Counted from the stretch's first letter, positions 33,539-42,112 are shown. The stretch: 64,000 nt of DNA from Chloroflexota bacterium (GCA_016235445.1 JACRLB010000029.1:1-64000), one strand, 5' to 3'. A program made the numbers and translations. Notes: generated by a model from the sequence alone, not told the origin.

Positions 33539-34057
33539 TCACTTCTTCCATTCCATAAATTTGATCGGCTCGAGGTCGCGGGTGGGGAGCAGGGTGAGTT
33601 TGTCTTTGCGGCCTTCGCGGGTGTAGATTTTGTACAGCGCGTCCCGTGCAGATTTGACCTTTGCCACGAGATTTACTTTTTGGTTGACCAGCGTGAGCAG
33701 GTCCAGCCGTTTGACGAAGAAAAAAGTTTTTTCCTTTTCAAAGGCGATCAAATCCGCTTTGCCGAAAAGCCAGCCGATCTTGCCGCGCACGTTGCGAAGC
33801 TCCACCCAGGTGAGGTTGGTTTGCGAGCCGCTGTCACTGCGTTGAATGCGTTTCTCGGCTTTCACTTCCACTTTGAATTGCTGATTCTCTTTTTCGATTA
33901 AATAATCCCAGTGCTCTTCGATGTTTTGCTCTTTTGTGGAAGCGGAAATCTTCCAGCCTTGTTTAACGGCCATGAGAATAAAAAATTCTTCGGCTCGATC
34001 CCCCAACTCAAACGAGTCTTTTTTATCGAAACGGTTTTTTGAATTTAAACTTTGCAT
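33539..34057 (-). CDS. Candidate PD-(D/E)XK restriction endonuclease
   Basis: The protein has 172 residues from ATG 34057 (GTG 34072 is an alternative). After LGDRAEEFFILMAVKQGW comes HWDYLIEKENQQFKVEVKAEKR, an Asp followed by E-x-K on the next strand, the PD-(D/E)XK nuclease pattern. The following NLTWVELRN strand and a LFGKADLIAFEKEKTFFFVKR stretch fit the fold. It is encoded directly downstream of a DNA methyltransferase on the same strand, so I infer a type II restriction enzyme. No named family is recognised. A Holliday-junction or repair-type nuclease fold is possible. Confidence 0.6.
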   Translation of the reverse strand: MQSLNSKNRFDKKDSFELGDRAEEFFILMAVKQGWKISASTKEQNIEEHWDYLIEKENQQFKVEVKAEKRIQRSDSGSQTNLTWVELRNVRGKIGWLFGKADLIAFEKEKTFFFVKRLDLLTLVNQKVNLVAKVKSARDALYKIYTREGRKDKLTLLPTRDLEPIKFMEWKK

Positions 34058-34167
34058 GGGTTTGTTCGCCACAGATAAAAGGGATTGAAAAACTTCCTGC
34101 TCAAGCCGCCGTCCTCGACGGCGAGACGCCGCGAGAGCATGGATTTAAAAAATCCTTTATCCATAAA

Positions 34168-34989
34168 TCAGAGTTTATCTTTTTTATCTGCGGTTGATTT
34201 TTTCTTTGGCTTTTCCGCCAGCGCGGAGGTGTTCTCCAAAATTCTTTTCTGCGCGAGCTCGCAATATTTTTTATCCACATCGATGCCGATGCCTTTACGG
34301 TTGTTAGAGACTGCCGCAATCAAAGTCGTTCCGCTTCCGCAAAATGGATCGAGCGCCACATCATCCACATAGCTGAAAAGTTTTACACAGCGGCGCGGCA
34401 ACTCAATGGGAAAAGGCGCGGGATGCCCGATCTTCTTTTTGCTTTCGCCGTTGAAGGTCCACATGCCGTTCGTCCAATCCATAAATTCCTGCCTGCTCAC
34501 ATCAGATACTTTACTGCCGCTGGTTTTCTTCCAATTCTTTTTGTACAGCACCACGATCAATTCTACAGGCGCGATCACGTACGGCGCAGACGCGCTCATC
34601 CACGAACCCCAGGCTGTCCTGCGCGAGATATTGCCTTCGTTCCAAATGATCGTCGAATGATATTGAAAGCCGATTCGTTTTGCAATCGTCGTCAAGTCCG
34701 CGCCCACGCTTTGCTGGCCGCCTTTGTTTTTATCCAGCGGAATGTTCAGGCAAAAACGCCCGTCATCCTTCAGCCAATCGAAACAGCGCCTCATCCATTT
34801 TTCGCTGAACTCCAGATACTCGGCATAGCTCACATCGTCCTTGTGCGAGTTGTATTGAATATCCACGTTGTACGGCGGCGACGTGACGATCAGGTCAACG
34901 CTGTTTTCGGCCACCAATTCCGTCGTCAACACATCGCCTTGAATGAGCGTAAATTTTTCGTTCTGAAAATGGATTTTGGATTTTTTCAT
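34168..34989 (-). CDS. Site-specific DNA methyltransferase, beta class (N4/N6)
   Basis: The protein has 273 residues. The catalytic motif IV is TSPPYNVD at about residues 39-46 and the SAM motif I is DPFCGSGTTLIAA at about residue 218. This IV-before-I order marks the beta class, which methylates adenine N6 or cytosine N4. The target region between (WNEGNISRRTAWGSW then PVELIVVLYKK) is typical of small type II enzymes. ATG 34989 is preferred to TTG 34992. The C-terminal lysine-rich tail is likely disordered. Recognition site cannot be deduced. Confidence 0.9.
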   Translation of the reverse strand: MKKSKIHFQNEKFTLIQGDVLTTELVAENSVDLIVTSPPYNVDIQYNSHKDDVSYAEYLEFSEKWMRRCFDWLKDDGRFCLNIPLDKNKGGQQSVGADLTTIAKRIGFQYHSTIIWNEGNISRRTAWGSWMSASAPYVIAPVELIVVLYKKNWKKTSGSKVSDVSRQEFMDWTNGMWTFNGESKKKIGHPAPFPIELPRRCVKLFSYVDDVALDPFCGSGTTLIAAVSNNRKGIGIDVDKKYCELAQKRILENTSALAEKPKKKSTADKKDKL

Positions 34990-34998
34990 CAAAACCGT

Positions 34999-35742
34999 TT
35001 ACCCGCTCTCCGTGTTCAAATTTCCATTCAACGCATCTTCGATATATTTTTTTAGGATGTCGAAAGACTGTGCGCCTTCCACCTTGACTCCGTTGATGAT
35101 AAACGTCGGCGTCGCGTGGACGCCGTCCGCCTCTCCCTGCGCCTTGTCCTGCTCCACTCTCCGTTTATATTTCCCCCCGCCCAGGCAGGATTCGAACTCC
35201 GCCGCGTTCAGGTTCAACGCTTCGGCATACCTGGTCAATTTATCTTTCGTGAAATCTCCAACATTTTCACCCGTCCAATTCGTGAAGAGCGTATCGTGGA
35301 ATTGCCAAAACTTGCCCTGGTCGCCTGCGCAATAAGCTCCCTCCGCCGCGGTAAAGGATTCAGGCCCAAGGATGGGATAAGACCGATATTCAAAATACAC
35401 CCTGCCTGTGTTCACATATTCTTCGATCAACTGTGGCTCGGTTTCGCTCCAGAACTTCAGGCAGTATGGACATTGAAAATCGCCATACTCGATAATGTGA
35501 ACAGCCGCTTTCGGGTCGCCCATCGTATTGCTTTGCGTGATCTCGCGTGGAACTTCTTCCGCCACTTGAACGATATCAGGGAGAAATTGCTTTACGAAAT
35601 CTGCGCCCGCGAAGAGTAGCCCCCCTACAAAGAACGCCGCGCAGATGATGACCGCACATCCGCCCGCCGCCAGCCATATCGTCCAATTGTGTTTCGGCCT
35701 TTCTTCAAATATTGCTTCGTTTGGAATCTGGTCTTCGATCAT
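34999..35742 (-). CDS. Membrane-anchored DsbA-like thioredoxin-fold protein
   Basis: The protein has 247 residues. One helix at residues 23-45 anchors an extracytoplasmic thioredoxin_4/DsbA domain. The active site is FQCPYCLKFW (CxxC) at about residue 91, and the cis-Pro loop is HATPTFIING. It probably oxidises or isomerises disulfides of exported proteins, several of which in this window have paired cysteines. The methyltransferase start lies 9 nt past its stop, so the R-M genes may be read from its promoter. Confidence 0.85.
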   Translation of the reverse strand: MIEDQIPNEAIFEERPKHNWTIWLAAGGCAVIICAAFFVGGLLFAGADFVKQFLPDIVQVAEEVPREITQSNTMGDPKAAVHIIEYGDFQCPYCLKFWSETEPQLIEEYVNTGRVYFEYRSYPILGPESFTAAEGAYCAGDQGKFWQFHDTLFTNWTGENVGDFTKDKLTRYAEALNLNAAEFESCLGGGKYKRRVEQDKAQGEADGVHATPTFIINGVKVEGAQSFDILKKYIEDALNGNLNTESG

Positions 35743-35817
35743 TTTTCTCCGAGGATGCCAGATTGTACCTTGAAATACTTCACAGGAAAAAGCCTCGTAC
35801 CTTGTGCTACCTGTAAT

Positions 35818-35866
35818 CCCGAAGGGATGGCATGATTCGCATTAACAGCCATGACACCCCTTCGGG
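35818..35866. repeat. CCCGAAGGG hairpin repeat
   Basis: CCCGAAGGGATGGCATG pairs with CATGACACCCCTTCGGG (two mismatches). Non-coding, in the 349-nt gap before the VanW gene; an independent ACTCCTTCGGAGT mini-palindrome follows at 35914. Confidence 0.6.
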
Positions 35867-35930
35867 GTTGCGTAAAACTATCGTCACGAGTCTATAATCC
35901 TTTCACTCCTTCGGAGTTATTAACTCATCT

Positions 35931-36032
35931 TACACAGTTTCTCTCCCTCATCCCCGGCCCTTCCCCCGAAGGGGAAGGGAGTCTCCTCTCCCTTCGGGAG
36001 AGGGTAGGGTGAGGGCGCGTAAGGTGAGTTAT
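35931..36032. repeat. TAACTCAYCTTAC-bounded inverted repeat
   Basis: The ends TAACTCATCTTAC and GTAAGGTGAGTTA enclose CTTCCCC-CGAA-GGGGAAG and CTCTCCC-TTCG-GGAGAG hairpins and a CCCTCA/TGAGGG outer pair. About 102 bp, non-coding. Similar CTCTCCCTTCGGGAGAGGG words are common in many genomes. Confidence 0.65.
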
Positions 36033-36078
36033 TAATCAAAAACTTAGATAATCGCCACATTCAAAGACTGTTTTTCGT

Positions 36079-36084
36079 TATAAT
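36079..36084 (+). promoter_or_regulatory. -10 box giving a likely leaderless start
   Basis: TATAAT ends 7 nt before ATG 36092 and no ribosome site is present. The -35 is weak. Confidence 0.5.
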
Positions 36085-36091
36085 TATTTCC

Positions 36092-37972
36092 ATGAATACA
36101 TTCAACTCCCGCAGTAATTTATTCAAACAAACCCTTGTGGCGCTTGCGGCTGGATTTGTGATCTTTTCAGCCATCGTCATTATGTGGACGCTCGGCTATC
36201 AACTGGCGTTTGCGGGGCGGATCTTCCCCGGCGTATCGGTGGCGGGCGTGGACCTTTCCGGGCTTGCCCCGGATGATGCCGCGCTGAAATTAAGCCAGAC
36301 TCTTTCCTATCCCATTACTGGCAAAGTATTGTTCCGCGATGCCGATAAAATCTGGCTCGCATCCCCGGTGGAGTTGGGCATGGTCTTCGACCCATCTGCC
36401 AGCGCCTTTGCCGCGTATGACTTTGGGCGCAAAGGCGGCTTGTTTGCCGCGCTGTCTGGGCAGGTCAGCGCGCGCGGCCTGGGCGCGGATGTTGCGCCTG
36501 TGGTGATCTTCGATCAGCGCGTGGCCTACGCCTATTTGCAAAATATCGGGGGGCAGGTAAATCAGTCAGTAGTAGAAGCAAGCCTCGGCGTGGAAGGAAC
36601 GAATGTCGTCTCTCAGCCAGGTCAACTGGGGCGGGCGTTAAATCTCGATGCGACATTAATCTACCTTGGTGGGCAATTACAATCCTTTCGGGATGGGGAA
36701 GTGCCGCTCGTGATTCAGGAGACTTCGCCGAAGTTGTTGGATGTTTCTTCGCAGGCTGAAGCCGCGCGCCGCATCCTCAGCCAGCCGTTGACGATTGCCG
36801 TCCCGAATTTCCGTGCAGGCGACCCTGGCCCGTGGACATTTGATGTGCCGGTGATTGCGAACATGCTTGCGGTGAACACGGTTGAAAATGGCGGAGTTAC
36901 TGAAATGCAGGTGGGGCTTGACTCGAATAAATTGCGCGAGTCTTTGAATGATCTAAAGGTGTTGGTGGATCAAAACCCCGCCAACGCGCGCTTCGTTTTT
37001 AACGATGAAACGGGTTTGATCGAACCCATTCAGCCCTCGGCCATTGGCCGCGCCATGGATGTGGAGGCCAGCATCAAGGCCATCAATGAAGCTTTGTTGC
37101 GCGGTGAGCATACCGTTGCCTTGAGCGTTGCCGAACAAGCCCCCGCCGTTGTGGATACCGCCACGGGCGCGGAGTTGGGCGTTACACAGCTTATTGCGGA
37201 GCAGACTACTTATTTTTATGGCTCCAGCGAAGCGCGGATTCAAAATATTGTTGCGGGCGCTGTGCCTTATCACGGTTTGCTGGTTGCGCCCGGTGAAACT
37301 TTCTCCATGGGAAATGAACTGGGTGATGTCAGCCTTGAGAATGGCTTTGCTGAAGCGCTCATCATTTACGGCGGGCGTACCATCAAAGGTGTGGGCGGGG
37401 GCGTGTGCCAGGTCAGTACCACTTTGTTTCGCACGGTCTTCTTTGCAGGCTTTCCAGTGGTGGAACGATACTCACATGCCTATCGAGTTTCCTATTATGA
37501 AATGGATGCCAGCGGCTCGGTGGACTCAAATTTTGCAGGGTTGGATGCCACTGTTTACTTCCCGCTTGTTGATTTCAAATTTCAAAACGACACACCTTAC
37601 TGGCTGTTGATGGAAACCTACGTCAACGTCAGCGCCCGCACGATTACATGGAAGATTTACTCCACCCCCGATGGACGCTCTGTTACCTGGGAAACCACAG
37701 GGCCTTCGAATGTTGCCCCGCCGCCGCCGCCTCTTTTTGAAGAAAACCCTGAACTGAAAATCAATCAAATTAAACAGGTGGATTACGCCGCCCAGGGTGC
37801 GGATGTGACAATCACCCGTACCGTTTGGCGGGGCGGGCAGGCTTATTACACCGATCAATTCATCACGCATTACGAACCCTGGCAGGCGGTCTGTCAATAT
37901 GGGCCTGGCACCGAAGACCCCGAACGCGCCGCGCGGAAGAGCAAGCCTCCACTCTGCCAGTCGAGCAGGTAA
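36092..37972 (+). CDS. VanW family protein with repeated peptidoglycan-binding domains
   Basis: The protein has 626 residues. One N-terminal helix at about residues 14-36 anchors it. Two PG_binding_4-type domains follow: FPGVSVAGVDLSGLAPDDAALKL near 47 and a second near 230-330. The VanW domain lies at about 385-560, with IQNIVAGAVPYHGLLVAPGETFSMGNELG, the GGRTIKGVGGGVCQVSTTLFR signature and YFPLVDFKFQNDT. VanW proteins are found in glycopeptide-resistance clusters and widely as wall proteins of unknown activity. Here no resistance genes are near. It is likely a wall-associated enzyme. Confidence 0.87.
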   Translation: MNTFNSRSNLFKQTLVALAAGFVIFSAIVIMWTLGYQLAFAGRIFPGVSVAGVDLSGLAPDDAALKLSQTLSYPITGKVLFRDADKIWLASPVELGMVFDPSASAFAAYDFGRKGGLFAALSGQVSARGLGADVAPVVIFDQRVAYAYLQNIGGQVNQSVVEASLGVEGTNVVSQPGQLGRALNLDATLIYLGGQLQSFRDGEVPLVIQETSPKLLDVSSQAEAARRILSQPLTIAVPNFRAGDPGPWTFDVPVIANMLAVNTVENGGVTEMQVGLDSNKLRESLNDLKVLVDQNPANARFVFNDETGLIEPIQPSAIGRAMDVEASIKAINEALLRGEHTVALSVAEQAPAVVDTATGAELGVTQLIAEQTTYFYGSSEARIQNIVAGAVPYHGLLVAPGETFSMGNELGDVSLENGFAEALIIYGGRTIKGVGGGVCQVSTTLFRTVFFAGFPVVERYSHAYRVSYYEMDASGSVDSNFAGLDATVYFPLVDFKFQNDTPYWLLMETYVNVSARTITWKIYSTPDGRSVTWETTGPSNVAPPPPPLFEENPELKINQIKQVDYAAQGADVTITRTVWRGGQAYYTDQFITHYEPWQAVCQYGPGTEDPERAARKSKPPLCQSSR

Positions 37973-38119
37973 ATAGCGGCCTTGTAGACTTTGCGTAAAT
38001 CCTAATTTAATTCCTTTGCGCTACACATCTTCGCTTTGTGCTTTCCATCCTGTAATGTCCCAATCTTATACTTCGCGGATCAAATCGTTTACAATACGGG
38101 CAAAAGGAAGGAGAATGCA

Positions 38120-38563
38120 ATGATGGGTGAACCTGTGGTCGTTATGCTTGTGGAAGACAATGCAGATCATGCCGAATTGGTGATCCGCACCCTGGAAGAT
38201 CATCGTATTGCCAACAAGATTCAACACTTTCGAGATGGACAGGCCGCCCTGGATTATCTTTTCAGGAGAAAAGAATATGAAGCTCCTGAATCAAGCCCGC
38301 GCCCTCATATGATTCTCCTCGATTTGCGCCTGCCGCGTGTGGATGGCCTGGAAGTGCTCCGCGTTATCAAGGAAGAAGAGGCGCTGAAGAATATCCCTGT
38401 CATTATCCTCACCACCTCAGAGGCTGAAAAGGATGTGGCGCAGGCCTACGGCAGTCACGTCAATAGCTATCTTGTAAAACCTGTCGGTTTCGAAGAATTC
38501 AGCAAGCTGATGAATGATCTCGGTTTTTACTGGCTCGGCTGGAATACCCACCCACGCGTTTAA
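38120..38563 (+). CDS. CheY-like response regulator, Rcp1 type
   Basis: The protein has 147 residues, a single receiver domain. The acidic pocket is VEDNADHAELV, the phospho-acceptor is Asp in ILLDLRLPRVDGLEVL, then a VIILTTSEAEKDV stretch and SYLVKPVGFEEF with the conserved Lys. Single-domain Rcp1-like regulators with a loop before the acceptor Asp are phosphorylated by phytochrome-type or hybrid kinases. AAGGAGAATGCA precedes ATG 38120. The HD-GYP gene starts 6 nt after its stop, so the two act in one pathway. Confidence 0.9.
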   Translation: MMGEPVVVMLVEDNADHAELVIRTLEDHRIANKIQHFRDGQAALDYLFRRKEYEAPESSPRPHMILLDLRLPRVDGLEVLRVIKEEEALKNIPVIILTTSEAEKDVAQAYGSHVNSYLVKPVGFEEFSKLMNDLGFYWLGWNTHPRV

Positions 38564-38569
38564 TGTCAA

Positions 38570-39949
38570 ATGTCACACAACACCATCAATATTTTACTGA
38601 TTGAAGACGAAGACCCCCATGCGGAATTAATCCAACGCGCTTTTGAAGATCAGAATTCCCGCGCCCACATCCATCGCGTCAAATCACTGGTTGAAGCGCG
38701 GGCACAGATACTCGTTCAGGAACCTGCGCTCATCATCGCAGACTGGCGTCTGCCGGATGGCGAAAGCATGGAACTGCTCCCGAACCATCACGACCCGCTT
38801 GCCACCCCCATTATCCTCATGACAAGTTACGGCAACGAACGCATTGCCGTGGAAGCGCTCAAATCTGGCGCATTGGATTACGTTGTCAAATCCCCCGAAT
38901 CCATGCTGGATATGCCCCACCTTGCCGAACGCGCAATCGAACAGTGGGTGGCTCGCGCCGAGCGCGCCCGAATGCAAAGAGCCCTGCTCGAAAGCGAAGC
39001 GCAATTCCGCCTGCTGGCAGAGAATGCCAGTGACATGATCTCCCGCCTTTGGATAGATGGGCGCGTGCTATACGTCTCTCCTGCCTGCGAAACCATCCTT
39101 GGGTATACATCGGAAGAACTCACTGGAACCGTCAGTTTCGATATTATTCACCAGGAAGACCGCCCCCTTGTAACAACACTCTTCAAAGGGAAATCCCTCG
39201 ACACCACGTATACCATTGCATATCGCGCCCGCCACAAAGATGGAAACTACATCTGGCTCGAATCCTCAGCCCGCGCCATACTGGACCGTAAAACTGGCGA
39301 CATCCTCGAAGTGCAGACCGCCTCCCGAGACATTACCGAAAGAAAAAAAGCCGAAAAAGCCCTGCGAGATGCCCACGATCATCTTCGCGAAGCATACGAA
39401 AGAACAATCGAAGGCTGGGTGCGCGCCCTGGACCTGCGCGACCGCGAAACCGAAGGCCACACACAACGCGTCACTGAGTTGACCCTCAAAGTGGCCGCAA
39501 CGCTTGGGTTTACAGAAGAGGAACTCTCCCACATTCGCCGCGGCGCATTACTGCATGACATGGGCAAAATGGCCATCCCCGATGAAATTCTGCAAAAGCC
39601 CGGCCCCCTCAATGAGACCGAATGGGAAAAAATGCGCCGCCATCCAACCTATGCCTACGACATGCTTTCGCCCATCGCATATTTACACCGCGCCCTTGAA
39701 ATCCCCTTCTACCACCATGAACGCTGGGATGGCAGCGGATACCCGCACGGGCTGAAAGGCGAAGACATCCCCCTCGTTGCCCGCCTCTTCGCCATTGTGG
39801 ACGTGTGGGATGCATTAAGCACAGACCGTCCCTACCGCAAAAAAATGCCCCGCACCGAAGTCATAAAATATTTACGTGATAACTCAGGAAAACTCTTCGA
39901 CCCAAAACTTGTCGAAGCATTCATGTCCGTCATCGAAGGGAGTGGCTAA
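38570..39949 (+). CDS. Response regulator-PAS-HD-GYP c-di-GMP phosphodiesterase
   Basis: The protein has 459 residues. A receiver domain (about 5-125) has acidic EDEDPHAE and acceptor Asp in LIIADWRLPDGESM. A PAS/PAC domain (about 145-265) has LLAENASDMISRL, a GYTSEELTGT segment and the C-terminal TGDILEVQTASRDITERKKAE. The HD-GYP domain (about 280-450) has LLHDMGKMAIPDEIL and YHHERWDGSGYPHGLKGEDIP, the complete catalytic motif, so it should hydrolyse c-di-GMP. It may set c-di-GMP for the riboswitch at 29.7 kb, which is inference. The final codons GGG AGT GGC TAA lie inside a PAL-F terminus. Confidence 0.92.
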   Translation: MSHNTINILLIEDEDPHAELIQRAFEDQNSRAHIHRVKSLVEARAQILVQEPALIIADWRLPDGESMELLPNHHDPLATPIILMTSYGNERIAVEALKSGALDYVVKSPESMLDMPHLAERAIEQWVARAERARMQRALLESEAQFRLLAENASDMISRLWIDGRVLYVSPACETILGYTSEELTGTVSFDIIHQEDRPLVTTLFKGKSLDTTYTIAYRARHKDGNYIWLESSARAILDRKTGDILEVQTASRDITERKKAEKALRDAHDHLREAYERTIEGWVRALDLRDRETEGHTQRVTELTLKVAATLGFTEEELSHIRRGALLHDMGKMAIPDEILQKPGPLNETEWEKMRRHPTYAYDMLSPIAYLHRALEIPFYHHERWDGSGYPHGLKGEDIPLVARLFAIVDVWDALSTDRPYRKKMPRTEVIKYLRDNSGKLFDPKLVEAFMSVIEGSG

Positions 39950-40079
39950 TCTTGTGGGCTTGCCAAAAGATTTAACCACAGAGCACACGGAGATCACAGA
40001 GAAAACCTCTTAAAAATCTCTGTGTACTCTGTGATCTCCGTGGTGAGAGATCTTTCAGCCCACCTTTTTAGCCACTCCC
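39938..40079. mobile_element. PAL-F element overlapping the HD-GYP stop codon
   Basis: Ends GGGAGTGGCTAA and TTAGCCACTCCC are perfect 12-bp inverted repeats; beyond them GTGGGCT and AGCCCAC also pair. The interior pairs ACCACAGAGCACACGGAGAT words with ATCTCCGTGGT words. 142 bp, non-coding apart from the last codons of the upstream gene. Confidence 0.8.
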
Positions 40080-40094
40080 CATTTCACAGTTTAT

Positions 40095-40123
40095 TTGACA
40101 CCCCCTCCCACTTCGAGTATCCT
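40095..40123 (+). promoter_or_regulatory. Promoter of the SRP RNA
   Basis: TTGACA, 17 nt, TATCCT, placing the start at about 40130 at the first G of the RNA stem. Confidence 0.8.
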
Positions 40124-40129
40124 TGCGCC

Positions 40130-40240
40130 TGTCCGGGCAGGCCCGGCGCGGCAAAGCCTTTCGAACCCCGCCAGGATCGAAAGATAGCAACGGTAAGGAA
40201 GAGTCTTTGGGTGCCGCCGGTAGCCTGCCCGGGCATTTTT
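40130..40240 (+). ncRNA. ffs: Small bacterial signal recognition particle RNA
   Basis: The long hairpin closes with GTCCGGGCAGGC against GCCTGCCCGGGC. Further in, CGGCGCGGCA pairs with TGCCGCCGG. The apical SRP domain is diagnostic: GAACCCCGCCAGG, then ATC-GAAA-GAT, then AGCAACGGTA, which are the asymmetric-loop bases bound by Ffh. The tetraloop is GAAA rather than the more usual GGAA; both are GNRA. A T5 tract follows the closing stem. It is the Alu-less short form. The RNA with Ffh delivers nascent membrane proteins to FtsY. Confidence 0.9.
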
Positions 40241-40275
40241 ACGAAACGCCCTTTCGTGCATCCCTTCTTTTTGTT

Positions 40276-40281
40276 TATAAT
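40276..40281 (+). promoter_or_regulatory. -10 box giving a likely leaderless start
   Basis: TATAAT ends 6 nt before ATG 40288, with no ribosome site. The -35 (TTCGTG) is weak. Confidence 0.45.
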
Positions 40282-40287
40282 CCCAGC

Positions 40288-40647
40288 ATGACCTCCTCAA
40301 ACATAATAAAGTTGATCATTACAGCCAGCATCGGCATCGCGCTCGGGCTTATTTATGGCTGGGTCATCGACCCCATCGAATATACCGACGTCCCCCCAAA
40401 CATCCTCAGGGAAGATTACCGCGCCGACTACGTACTCATGGTTGCAGAAGCCTACCAAAGCGACGCAGACGCCGAAGCCGCAGTCCGCCGCCTTGCCATA
40501 GTAGGAAGCGAATCCCCGGCGCTCATCACCGCAACCACATTGGAATATGCCAGTTCCAACAGCTTCACCCAAAATGAAATCACAGCCCTGCAAAATCTAT
40601 TAACCGCCATGCAGACGTATCAACCGCAGGGGATTAACAACCCATGA
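40288..40647 (+). CDS. Membrane-anchored hypothetical protein, short paralog
   Basis: The protein has 119 residues. One helix (about 7-26, IIKLIITASIGIALGLIYGW) anchors a helical outside domain. The pattern GLIYGWVIDPIEYTDVPPNILREDYRADYVLMVAEAY matches the N-terminus of the next gene (GLVYSWFLSPVTYVDANPAILRADFKDQYRIVIAAAY), so they are a tandem duplication. Its stop overlaps the next ATG (ATGA). It appears leaderless. Function unknown; co-translated pairs of this type may form a complex. Confidence 0.7.
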   Translation: MTSSNIIKLIITASIGIALGLIYGWVIDPIEYTDVPPNILREDYRADYVLMVAEAYQSDADAEAAVRRLAIVGSESPALITATTLEYASSNSFTQNEITALQNLLTAMQTYQPQGINNP

Positions 40648-41528
40648 GCAGACTCACCCACAGCGCCGCCCTCCAACTCGCCCTCGCGCTTCTCATCGGA
40701 CTTGGGCTTGGTCTTGTTTACTCGTGGTTTCTCTCCCCTGTCACATACGTGGACGCAAACCCCGCCATCCTGCGCGCCGACTTCAAAGATCAATATCGTA
40801 TCGTCATCGCCGCCGCCTACGCATCCACACACGATCTTGCCCGCACCCGCGCCCGCCTCGAACTGCTTGGCGATATTGATCCCGTTGGCGAACTCAGCGC
40901 ACAGGCACAGCGCATGTTGGGCGCAGGCGAACCCTTCGAAAAAGTCCGCCCGCTGGCACAGCTCGCCACAGACTTGAACCAGGGTTTTGCCAGCATTCCC
41001 ACTCCCACATCATTTACACTTCTCGATACCCCCCAAAGCCTTGCCACAGACCTGGCCACCGAAACGCAAACGATAACCATCGAAGAAACTCCCACACCAT
41101 TTCCCACAATCGTATTCGATCAAACACCCATCACCCCAGTTGTGGCAGAGATCGATACACCGCGTCCCACATTCACGCCCATCCCCGCGCCTGGCGCGCC
41201 TTTCGCCCTCGTTGGGCAGGATGCAGTCTGCACCCCCGGCTCACAACCCGGCCTCTTGCAATTCACCCTCATGGACTCACGCCGCAGGGAAATGGCAGGC
41301 ATCGAAATCATCGTCACATCGAATCAGGGTGAGGACCGCTTCTTTACCGGATTCAAGCCCGAGCTTGGGAATGGATACGCGGACTTCGTCATGCAAGCCG
41401 ATACCGTGTACAGCATCCGCATTGTGGAGGGTGGGGCTTTCGTTCCCAACATCAGCGCGCCTGCCTGCGCCGACCCCAATGGCGTGAATTATCCCGGCGG
41501 CTTACTGCTCACATTTCAACAGCCATAA
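40644..41528 (+). CDS. Membrane-anchored hypothetical protein, long paralog
   Basis: The protein has 294 residues. One helix at about 9-29, then a helical domain paralogous to the preceding protein (about 30-110). A Thr/Pro-rich linker covers about 112-180 (TPTPFPTIVFDQTPITP then TPRPTFTPIPAPG). The last 105 residues form a beta domain with two cysteines (DAVCTPGSQPG and SAPACADPNG) and IEIIVTSNQGEDRFFTGFKPELGNGYADF, which resembles a carboxypeptidase-regulatory-like module. It probably faces the outside. Function unknown. Confidence 0.7.
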   Translation: MSRLTHSAALQLALALLIGLGLGLVYSWFLSPVTYVDANPAILRADFKDQYRIVIAAAYASTHDLARTRARLELLGDIDPVGELSAQAQRMLGAGEPFEKVRPLAQLATDLNQGFASIPTPTSFTLLDTPQSLATDLATETQTITIEETPTPFPTIVFDQTPITPVVAEIDTPRPTFTPIPAPGAPFALVGQDAVCTPGSQPGLLQFTLMDSRRREMAGIEIIVTSNQGEDRFFTGFKPELGNGYADFVMQADTVYSIRIVEGGAFVPNISAPACADPNGVNYPGGLLLTFQQP

Positions 41529-41592
41529 TTACCCTGCAACCAACCCCGTTATCATTCGTTATATTCAGCAGACAAAAATCAAGGAGCAACGA

Positions 41593-42096
41593 ATGAATAA
41601 TTCATATCCACAACAAAAACCTGGCCTCGTCACAGCCGTGGCAGTAATGACCCTTGCCAGCGGAATCATTAACCTCTTTTGGGGCTTTGTAGCCTCGGCC
41701 ACCGCGCTTGGCACCATCATCGGCGTGGTCTGCCTGCCAATCACAATTCTTCCCACCATTCTTGGAATCTTCGAAATCATTTACGCGGCAAAACTCTTAA
41801 GCGCACAGCCACAGCCAGTACAGCCATCACAACCGATTGCGATCTTCCAGATTTTGACCTTTCTGATGGGCAACATCTTCTCCATGGTTGTCGGCATCCT
41901 GTCCCTCATCTTTTACAATGATGTGACCGTGAGGGATTATTTCTCCCGCCTGAATGGACAGCCCGCCCCCGCCTCTCCCGCCCCCGCGCCTGTTCTGCCC
42001 CAACCAGTTGACCAGCCCTTTGAGGAACTGCCCGCGCCGCAAGAAACCGAAACCCCGAAGCCAAAGAGAAAACCCGGCGCGCGCAAAATCGTATAA
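41593..42096 (+). CDS. Membrane protein with Pro-rich tail, unknown function
   Basis: The protein has 167 residues. Three hydrophobic segments are visible (about 12-32, 40-62, 85-108). A short cytoplasmic or outside tail is rich in Pro/Ala and basic at the end (KPKRKPGARK). AAGGAG precedes ATG. It resembles DUF4064-like small membrane proteins in pattern only. A clear terminator follows. Confidence 0.6.
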   Translation: MNNSYPQQKPGLVTAVAVMTLASGIINLFWGFVASATALGTIIGVVCLPITILPTILGIFEIIYAAKLLSAQPQPVQPSQPIAIFQILTFLMGNIFSMVVGILSLIFYNDVTVRDYFSRLNGQPAPASPAPAPVLPQPVDQPFEELPAPQETETPKPKRKPGARKIV

Positions 42097-42112
42097 ATTT
42101 CCATGAGCGCCC

